Shown one piece after another: positions 56,531 through 64,000 of a DNA stretch of 64,000 nt. The translations under genes and the position numbers were made by a program. The notes below the pieces were generated by a model. The model worked only from the letters and a program-made list of their open reading frames with translations, did no database searches and had not been told where the DNA came from. Numbering within the stretch: position 1 is the first letter of the stretch; every line of letters begins with the position of its first letter. The DNA lies in contig BCIX01000001.1 of the NCBI GenBank assembly GCA_001600095.1, positions 744,001-808,000 on the forward strand. The letters are read 5' to 3'. Source of the stretch: Bullera alba (Eukaryota > Basidiomycota > Tremellomycetes > Tremellales > Bulleraceae).

Positions 56531-56846
56531 CTAGACCTCGGCTTGAACATTTGCATTCTCCTTGCGCAGCTCCTTGATCACATTCTGACATCAGTCACCT
56601 TTCGAGCGAAACAACCCACTGCGAGTGTATCTGGATTGGCACCTGCTTCGATCATTCCCACACATACCGACAGAGCCTGTCTGTCGAGACCTACAGTCAG
56701 CGAGGATCATGTCACGTTGAGTTACCTGTGTTCAAGAGTTGAGAGAGGTCATACAGAGCTACATGTTAGCTCAAACCCGATGATTTGGACCCACCATCGA
56801 TCGTTTCCCGTGCGTTCTGCAGTCGGATCTCGTCTTCGGATGGCAT
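56531..56846 (-). CDS. MZT1: Mitotic-spindle organizing protein 1 (Mozart1)
   Basis: A small subunit of the gamma-tubulin complex needed for spindle-pole recruitment and microtubule nucleation. Four short exons, separated by introns of 36, 35 and 35 bases, give 69 residues. Pieces in order: MPSEDEIRLQNARETID, ALYDLSQLLNT, GLDRQALSVCVGMIEAGANP and then DTLANVIKELRKEN, ending QAEV. The blocks YDLSQLLNTGLDRQALSVCV and GANPDTLANVIKELR are the family signature. Each exon is too short to show as a long open frame, so the gene is easy to miss. It is convergent with HSP104, with only 110 bases between the stops. Confidence 0.9.
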
Positions 56847-57107
56847 GGCGGGATGTGTCGATGGGTGGAGAGCTAGACGTTCATGTCAACATTGGGAAGG
56901 CATGCATGAAGTGCAGCAGGGAGCCCTCTCGCGATCTCGCGATCGCGTCAAAGCATCCGACGGATAGCGGATGACGGGCGGCGCTTAATGTTCTTGCCCA
57001 TTTCGATTCACTCGTCGCTCGCCCAGCTCATGGTGCTCACCTTTCTCCTCCTTCCCCTACCAACCTTGACGGCAAATTGACATGGCAGTGGTGGTCATCC
57101 GCTCGAG

Positions 57108-59413
57108 ATGAGAAAGCGGAAATCTGCCGCCAACAGAAACAAACGGCAAACACAAACAAACAGTTCACCGTCCACGCCCGAGCAGCCAGTCCCCCTAGAG
57201 CGACACTTGGATCCCACTAAGGAATCAGCTGAGGACGACATTGAAGAGATCCCTCTGGAGATTCTCGAATCTCACGCATCAATAGTGGAGCGATTATCTG
57301 GAGAGGTAGCCGGTGAACAGTTTGCATCGGCTGTACTCTCCCCTCACCCATTTCTCTGGCTAGTGTCACAGCTCAAAGCGCTACTCTACTCCATCCAGCG
57401 AACATTTCAAACCTCGCATACCGGCCTATTGGACGATTTAGGGCGTTGGTTCGTTATGGCACTTGGACTCAGCATCTTTGGTCTGGGGCAGCCTACCGAA
57501 GCGGCGCCGACCAAAGCACTGGTCAACGATGGCCGTAAGGTCAAGCGACGAAGGCGTCGTGTGGATGAGGGTGCCGAAGGTGCGTGTGACCTCCAACATG
57601 TACATCCAGCGCTGATGTCCGTCAAGGGCCACAACACTTCCCAGGGATGGTGAATCTTAGTGGAGTCCTGTGCTATATGAACTCGGTGCTACAGGTATGT
57701 CATGCGGGTCGACTGCGCTGACCAATAGTCCCTCGCATCGGTAACTTCGCTGGTCACCCATCTGGAGAAGATAATCGATCTCGCTATAGAATCTGACGTT
57801 CAGACGCCTGTATCGGATGCCCTGACAGAGGTCATATCTGGTGAGTCATACCTGTCCGCGCAATGTTAATGTCTTCGTAGAGCTCAATACCCCACAATCC
57901 CGCCAACCCCCTCCGTTACGCCCACATAACCTCCTCGCAGCGCTTCACACGCTTCCCCAGATCCGCCGCCTTCTCTCCACACGAGAGCAGCAAGATGCGC
58001 ATGAGCTCTTTGTGGTCCTCGCCGAGGCCATCTCCAACGAGTCACTGAAAGTCGTTGCGGAAATTGCCCGGATCAGGGGCATGGCCGATGTTCTGTCGCT
58101 CCAGGCGTATTGCTTCGACAAGGGGTCCGTCCGCTCGTACACGCCTTCAGTATCAAGTGTGGGAACGGAAGGTCGGGACATAGGCAAGGAAAGGAGGACC
58201 AAAATCAGGGGACTTGCTCAGCCATGGGAGGGCCTGGTTGCAAGGAGAAGAGTTTGCAAGAAATGCGGGTATTGTGGTGAAGTGAGGATGGACACTCTCG
58301 GTGGACTGGAACTGCCAACGCCCATGGCCGTGAGTACTCGATACATTCCAACGCTGACTCTTCTAGGGTCACGCCACGCTAAACGCCTGCTTTGCCGACT
58401 TTTTCGCACCCGAGCTCCTATCGGGTGTTACATGCGAAATGTGTTCATTGCGCGAGACAATCAGCTATTACGAGGATGAAGTTTCCAGACTGTCACTTCC
58501 TCCAAATCAGAGTCATCTCGCGGCATCCAGCAAACGCACCAAACCCGAATCGACCTTTGACGCCCTGGAGAACCTCCCCTCGGAGAACGCCAGCGGGGAG
58601 ATCTCGGACAAGAGGAGGAAACGATGCAACGAGGCGAAGAAGGTGTTGATCAGATTACACGAGATGCTGGCTTCGCGCAGTGTCTCGTTCTTCGGGGAGA
58701 GTATCCCGGTGGATCCCAAGTCCAATGATGCCGGTGGAGAGGGTATCAAAGTGAAATGGCAAAAAGTCAACAACGACTCTGTCCGTCAAAGCATCATCAC
58801 TCGTCCACCTGTCACCATGCGACTTGGTATTTCCAGAACTGGTGTCACTCCATACGGCGACGTGATCAAGAAGTCCACCAGGGTCCAAATACCCCAAATT
58901 CTGGACGCGAGCGAATTTGTGTCGAACGGGGTATGGGAGGAGCCTCAGGCGGAGAGAACAATGGCCATCAAGACCAAGAGAGTGCTTTATCGCCTCGACA
59001 GCGTGATATGTCATTATGGCTACACGACCAATTCTGGACATTTCATTTCCATCCGTCGAAAGCCGACCAAGTTGTCAACACCGACGGACGATGGACCTCG
59101 TTGGGGACCGGAGAAAGCCAGGATGTCATGTCCGCCCGGATGCCGGTGTTCAGATTGCGTCTACTTCGGCCCGGCAAGGGGCATCGTGCAAAATACTCCC
59201 GGACAGGGCTTCCTTCGGATCAGTGACGACGAGGTAGAGGAAGTTGGGGCAGAGGCGCTGGTAGATGCCGAGCCGGCAGTATTTATGCTCTTCTACGAGA
59301 AGATCGAGGAGTGTGCGGAGAAGTCTGCGGCGGTCGAGGGCCGCAGTAGGGAGAGAAGTGAACTTCAGAATGAAGCGAGTCGAAAATCTGTATCAGTAAA
59401 TAGCACGAGCTGA
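57108..59413 (+). CDS. Ubiquitin carboxyl-terminal hydrolase (USP family), membrane-anchored type
   Basis: A cysteine deubiquitinase of about 690 residues. The basic N-terminus (MRKRKSAANRNKRQTQTNSS) and a moderately hydrophobic segment (RWFVMALGLSIFGLGQP) precede the catalytic domain, as in Ubp1/Ubp16/USP30 anchored enzymes. The Cys box is MVNLSGVLCYMNSVLQSLAS, with the nucleophile Cys present but GNTC replaced by GVLC. A QQDAHELF block follows, then a zinc-finger pair (CKKCGYC and CEMCSLRE). The His box is YGYTTNSGHFISIRR, and the Asp region FLRISDDEVEEVGAEA precedes AVFMLFYEK. Five exons. The altered Cys box may weaken the oxyanion hole, but the other catalytic features are intact. Confidence 0.87.
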
Positions 59414-59631
59414 GAGCTCAAATCCGCATAATGTCACCAGTACCATCCTGTAAACCATGCATTTCGACCCGATTACGACTCGCATACAGACTCAATAATT
59501 AGTTGGCTGGTGAGATTCAGCAACTTCCTGAAGGTACGCTCCGTTGACAAGGTCCGAGCGAAGCCCTTCTCCTAGAGTGGTCGAGTAGATGGAGCTTTTG
59601 GCGGTCTTCCTGTATGGCACAAAGGTCGAGT

Positions 59632-60522
59632 TTACAGCTTTTGCGCGCTCAAGAACTCAGTGGTGACCTGAACGACCTCGTCCAACTTGGTTTCGAGAGC
59701 GAAGTGGCCAGCGTCGACAAAGCGCACGACCGCGTTGGGAAGATCTTTCTTGAAAACTTCTGCTCCTGGGGGGATGAAAGCTGGGTCTCCTTTACCCCAG
59801 ACCGCAAGTAGCGGGACTTGACTCTGGCGGAACCACTCGTGGACCTTGGGGTAGAGGGCGACGTTGGTCCTATAGTCGTAGAACAGGTCGAGCTGGTGTT
59901 TTTGGTTCTCTGGCCCGGCGACGTTGTGCAAGTAGTCGATGGTCCACGTGAAAGGGTTGAGCAATTTCAGGTCGGCTTCTGGGACACCGGCGGTGTATTG
60001 ATATTTGGTACCTTCGAGGGTGAGCACATTGTCCGCCACCACTTTGCGCTCGGCTTCGCCGTTGGTCTTCCAGAGATCGAATACGGGCTGCCAGAATTCT
60101 TGGCCGAAACCTTCCTCGTAGGCATTGCCATTTTGAGAGACAATGGCCGTGATCTTGTCGGGTAGGGCAAGGCATAACCTCCAACCAACGGGAGCACCAT
60201 AGTCGAAAACGTAAATGGAGAACCGCTCGAGTGACAGTGTCTTCACCCAGGCGATGATGGCCGTAGACAGGTTGTCAAATGTGTATTCGAAGCTGTCGGG
60301 AGATGTGGTGAGTCCGAATCCGGGAAGGTCGGGGGCTAGGATATGGTATGACTCGGACAACAGACGGATCAGATCTCGGTATTGGGTTCCGCCTGATGAC
60401 GGATAGCCATGGAGAAGGAGAATGGTCGGTTTGGTCGGGTCGCCAGCCTCAACGTGGTGAATACCGAAGGTTCCCAGATTTGTGAAGACCTTGGTGGTCG
60501 AGTAGGTTGGCGCAGTAGGCAT
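59632..60522 (-). CDS. Alpha/beta hydrolase, haloalkane dehalogenase/epoxide hydrolase type
   Basis: An intronless gene of 296 codons. The ATG at 60522 (MPTAPTYSTTKVFTNLG) is chosen; an upstream TTG is rejected. Motifs: oxyanion loop ILLLHGYPSSGGTQYRDL, LAPDLPGFGLT, the nucleophile Asp in IYVFDYGAPVGWRLCLALP, LAVWGKGDPAFIPPG with the acid, and the catalytic His in VRFVDAGHFALETKLDEV. The Asp nucleophile (DYGAP) points to dehalogenase- or epoxide-hydrolase-like chemistry rather than a serine esterase. No targeting signal. The lack of introns, unlike most neighbours, might reflect transfer from bacteria, where very similar architectures are common. Confidence 0.88.
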   Translation of the reverse strand: MPTAPTYSTTKVFTNLGTFGIHHVEAGDPTKPTILLLHGYPSSGGTQYRDLIRLLSESYHILAPDLPGFGLTTSPDSFEYTFDNLSTAIIAWVKTLSLERFSIYVFDYGAPVGWRLCLALPDKITAIVSQNGNAYEEGFGQEFWQPVFDLWKTNGEAERKVVADNVLTLEGTKYQYTAGVPEADLKLLNPFTWTIDYLHNVAGPENQKHQLDLFYDYRTNVALYPKVHEWFRQSQVPLLAVWGKGDPAFIPPGAEVFKKDLPNAVVRFVDAGHFALETKLDEVVQVTTEFLSAQKL

Positions 60523-60858
60523 GACGATGAATGAGATGATGTATGCTTGCAAGTCGAAGCGATACGATTGTAATGGGACGGCGCATCATTTTGAGGATCA
60601 CTCTCGCTGTTTTATATCCAAGCACGTTTCATTTGCCGTTTCATGTGCTGAATCAGCATTCACATCCTCACATCGTCATGTCGGCATGTGTCACATGGTG
60701 TCACTGTGGTATATCCGGCAGAGCCCTCGTATATTACCTCATTGCTTGCTATCGTGCCGGAACAGCTGGCTCTCAAGAGATCTAGATGTCTTTAGCGACT
60801 TATGGCGACGTATGGCGACGACTAGCAACGACAATACATCTGGGAACTGTCTAGCTTG
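60523..60858. other. Intergenic: promoter of the alpha/beta hydrolase
   Basis: This 336-base region lies between the hydrolase start and the EMC4 stop. A TATA box on the minus strand (60611-60616, reading TATAAA) is about 90 bases from the ATG. No gene is supported. Confidence 0.5.
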
Positions 60859-61693
60859 CTATCCCAATGACGCGCCCCGCACTGCAGACCATTCCGGTGG
60901 CTAAGCGAGTCAGAGCGTGACTCGACCATTGTACACGGCACTCACCTCGCCCCGCGTCTCGAACTGCAACCAGTCTCCAGTACCCGTCGGCAGTATCCCC
61001 ATACTCTTGCACTTGTACAGCCCGAGTGACAGTCTATTTCATCAGCGCGCCTCCACCTTTGCGCACTCACACTAAGCCCTGGCATGCTATGTACGCCAGC
61101 ATGGGCATGAACAGCGGGGAGTATGAGGGTTCTGGGACTTTGACGTCTTTCTTCGTGTCGACAGGGGTAGTGGAGGGTCTGAAGGCTTCGAACGCTGAGA
61201 GTGATTGGTGTTAGTCAAACCTGCCCGTTTCTGCCATTCGGATCATACTCACCTTTGAAGATGTTGAACACGGCGGTGAGGGGTGATATCAGGAGCATGA
61301 AGATCATACCGAGGGAGAAGATCTGGACACCAGATCCCGAAAAGTACAGCATGACAGCTTGCATAGGCAGCGACTTTGCCGGTCTGACACAGCGAGGTCA
61401 GCTTGAATCGTCGAAGGAGAATAGGCTGTACAAGTAGTACACTCACGCTAAAGCCAGATCCCACGCACGTCTCATTTTCAAATCAGTCGATCGCTTGTTC
61501 TGGACTGCTATAGCATCGGGACCGGGTGCTTGAGTCTGACAAAGTCAATGGTAGCCCGAAGACGAGGACACACCTTGGACAGCTCCTTATTCGACTTTGG
61601 CGGCAGATACCCAGGCGGATCCGATATCGATCTGAACGAAGGGATCAGCTTTGCTCTTCGCGCTTCACATTCCGCTTCCTCACTTTGGGCCAT
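60859..61693 (-). CDS. EMC4: ER membrane protein complex subunit 4
   Basis: A subunit of the EMC, which inserts tail-anchored and multi-pass proteins into the ER. About 185 residues in six short exons. The N-terminus is MAQSEEAECEARRAKLIPSF, with SISDPPGYLPPKSNKELSKV. The core reads RRAWDLALAPAKSLPMQAVM, LYFSGSGVQIFSLGMIFMLL and ISPLTAVFNIFKAFEAF, then MPMLAYIACQGLVLSLGLY and KCKSMGILPTGTGDWLQFE, all matching the EMC4 pattern. The last intron joins TRGE to PPEWSAVRGASLG, TAG at 60859-60861. Confidence 0.88.
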
Positions 61694-62024
61694 GCTGCAC
61701 CTGGTAGTCGAGGTGGAAGGGCATCTTGACGATGTTGACAGATCGAGGAGACAAGCGATACCTCAGCTTAGCTTGAAGTCGACAGCGAGCTCTCGCGGAC
61801 CTCGCTATTAGCAGCTGCCTGATAGTCCTGACTGAACACCTCGGTGATCGCCGTAAGCCCTACTACGGTGAGGCTGACACGCACCCTCTGAGCTCTCGGC
61901 CATCTCCGATGACGGTCGATCACCATCTTCGACCCTTCTTTGTCGCAACTCTGTCTGTTGTTCCTCTATAAAGGGCGAGTGATAACATCCCCTACTCCTG
62001 TTATCTCCCAACCTCACCGCTATC
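61694..62024. promoter_or_regulatory. Divergent promoter of EMC4 and carboxypeptidase S
   Basis: This 331-base region lies between two divergent starts. A TATA box (TATAAAG, 61967-61973) is about 55 bases before the ATG at 62025. No gene is seen. Confidence 0.5.
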
Positions 62025-63988
62025 ATGTCCGAGAAATCACAGCTGCCTTACCCGACTAGCCAGCCGCCAGTGGCCACGGTGAAGAAGCGAAGACACACGG
62101 TCCCCTTTATCGCTCTCGCCTCGATCCTGCTCCTCCTCGGTCTCCACACCAGCATTTTCTCCATCTCCCCGTTCAGGTCCGGATGTCACCATCAAGCGGT
62201 TCACTATACCCCTGAGGAGCTGAAAGAAGCGCAGTGTCCCGTCCAACCACCTACCATCAAGCTTGGTGATGGCTGGAACCCACTGAACGACGAGACCTAC
62301 TCTGCTCTTGCTGCTAAGCGATTGTCGAAAGCGGTTCAGATCAACACCGAGTCGTTTGACAACCTACCCACCAACGCTTCTGATCCGTTGTTCGACAAAC
62401 ACTACGCCTTCTCCCACTTCCTGGAGACAGAGTACCCGAAGTTGTTCTCCGAGCCGATCAAGCACGAATACGTCAACACTCACGGACACCTCTTCACCTG
62501 GCAAGGATCCAACCCCTCTCTTAAGCCGATCGTCCTTTTGGCCCACATCGACACTGTCCCTGTTCTCCCGGCAACGGTCGACCAGTGGACGTACCCACCC
62601 TTCGAGGGTAAGATTTCGGTCAACGCCTCGAGCAGCACCCCCGGCACTTGGATCTGGGGTCGAGGTGTGAGCGACTGCAAGAACTCGGTGCTCGGCATCT
62701 ATGGATCGCTCGAGCGATTGGTCACTGAAGGCTTTAAGCCAGAGCGAACCATACTTGTGGCCAACGGCTTCGATGAGGAGGTGAGTCTGACGATTGTTAT
62801 GGCCGCTGACTTCAGATCGGCGGTACCAGAGGCTCCGGCGCTCTCGCCCAGGTGATCCAGGAGCGATACGGCCGGGACTCGATCTCCTTCCTAATCGACG
62901 AAGGTTTCTCCGGCATCTCTTACGAATACGGTGCTACTGTCGCATCCCTCGGAATGGCGGAGAAAGGCTCTGTCAACGTCAAAGTCGTTGTCAAGACGCT
63001 AGGAGGTCATTCCTCCGTGCCACCCACTCACACCGGCAGTGAGTTCATATTGTCTGCCCACGCTAATGAGCAGTCGGAATCATCTCCCTTCTCCTCTCGG
63101 AAATCGAGAAGCACCCATTCAGGCCATCCCTCGAGCCAAAATCGCCGTTCCTCAAATACCTCACCTGTCTGGCAGATCTCGCTCCTGAGATTCCCAAGAA
63201 GCTCAGGTCTAGCATCAAGAACCCAAAGAAGTGGCCAGCGCTGGCCAAGGAGCTCGCTCATGCGGACCGAAAGTTCAACTCTTTCCTTGCTACCTCCACC
63301 GCCATCGACCTGATCAGCGGCGGTGTCAAGGTCAATGCGTTGCCAGAGGTAGTCGAAGGTGAGTCGCGGATTGATTCATAGCTGACTTGCGCTAGCCACG
63401 ATCAACCATCGAATCGCTTTGTGAGTAAGAACGTGTGAGGTATGACTGACTTTCAGCACATCCAACGTCAATGCCACACTTGAGCACTACAGGAAGATTG
63501 TCACACCTTTGGCCAAGTCGCTCAACTTCACCCTCTCGTTCTTTGGCGAGGAGCCAGAATACAAATCGCCATTCCACATTGAGCTCGACACTGGAGGCTT
63601 TGAGCTCGAAGCTGCGCCTATTACGCCTTCGGACAGCAGCAGCTTCAGGCTCATTGCCGGAACGAACAAGGCTGTCTTCGGTGATGACACGGTGAATGCG
63701 CCAACCGGAATGTTTGGTGAGTGGAAATCGAGCGAGCACCCAAGGCTGATGTGTAGCCAACACCGATACGAGGCATTTCTGGAACCTCACATCCAACTTG
63801 TACCGATACACTCCAGCTGTGGTGGAGGAGAACCTCAACCAACACACTGTGGACGAGGTGAGTGGAGTGCTCAGGAACGCGGCTAATCTTCGTAGCGAAT
63901 CAGCCTTGCGGGCCATCTCAACACTACCCGCTTCTACTATCAGCTCATCCAAAACACCATCGGGTACACCGACCAGATCCAGACTTAA
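62025..63988 (+). CDS. CPS1: Vacuolar carboxypeptidase S (M20 metallopeptidase)
   Basis: A vacuolar zinc carboxypeptidase with an N-terminal signal anchor. The cytosolic N-terminus is short (MSEKSQLPYPTSQPPVATVK) and the anchor is PFIALASILLLLGLHTSIF. The peptidase domain has IVLLAHIDTVPVLPATVDQW (first zinc His and the Asp), WGRGVSDCKNSVLGIYGSLE (bridging Asp), NGFDEEIGGTRGSGALAQVI (catalytic Glu pair), ISFLIDEGFSGISYEYGATV, and the final His in NTDTRHFWNLTSNLYRYTP. The dimerisation lid (VNVKVVVKTLGGHSSVPPTH) is intact. Six potential N-glycosylation sites fit vacuolar sorting. Introns are near 62782, 63040, 63360, 63420, 63716 and 63860. The stop TAA is at 63986-63988, so the gene is complete in this window. 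Confidence 0.92.
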
Positions 63989-64000
63989 CGGAAAAGGGGA

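Overview
The window is nuclear DNA of a fungus, most likely a basidiomycetous yeast of the Tremellomycetes type. Nearly every gene is split by many very short introns (about 35-65 bases, GTGAGT-like donors, CTGAC/CTAAC-like branch sites, CAG/TAG acceptors). Genes are closely packed on both strands with no operons. The set includes a DUF6534 membrane protein, a Ras GTPase, Hsp104, an EMC subunit, a TRAP-alpha-like protein and Mozart1. The clade is an inference from gene content and intron style. I saw no rRNA, no convincing tRNA, no CRISPR array and no transposase.

Layout. 1-8.1 kb: two closely related flavin-dependent monooxygenase (FMO) genes point towards each other, the left one cut by the window edge. 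They enclose a DUF6534 membrane protein and a DAL5-type MFS permease. 8.8-18 kb: housekeeping genes (peroxin Pex2, a Dabb-domain protein, an unassigned protein, a SET-domain protein, mitochondrial Mam33/p32, TRAP-alpha-like, Erf2-type palmitoyltransferase). 18-26.3 kb: secretory-pathway genes (glutamate-carboxypeptidase-II-like M28 peptidase, a GPI-anchored Cys-rich protein, a 3-hydroxyisobutyrate-dehydrogenase-like protein, and an RNase T2 homologue that has lost its catalytic residues). 26.5-36.5 kb: translesion polymerase Rev1, a large alpha/beta hydrolase, Ras, and a small membrane protein. 36.6-46 kb: a single-pass membrane protein with a disordered tail, then metabolic genes (old yellow enzyme, HAD phosphatase, dihydroxyacetone kinase, Gfo/Idh/MocA oxidoreductase). 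46-51.2 kb: a gene-poor, accessory-looking stretch with a 26-base poly-C run and two paralogous copies of an unrecognised gene; one copy carries an in-frame stop, and both share an upstream DNA element. 51.2-64 kb: an unrecognised Ser/Pro-rich protein, a PPC decarboxylase/Hal3-like protein, Hsp104, Mozart1, a ubiquitin protease, an alpha/beta hydrolase, EMC4 and vacuolar carboxypeptidase S.

How the genes relate. Most neighbours are functionally unrelated, as usual in fungi. Possible local themes are the FMO/permease block at the left end, a redox and carbon block (old yellow enzyme, HAD, DHA kinase, oxidoreductase) at 39-46 kb, and secretory-pathway or ER proteins spread over the window. The observations most worth following are the dead RNase T2, the DEIFFG paralogue pair, a probable one-nucleotide exon in the HAD gene, and the FMO inverted pair. 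Exon structures were deduced by eye from reading frames, splice consensus and family motifs; internal boundaries without such support may be off by a few bases.
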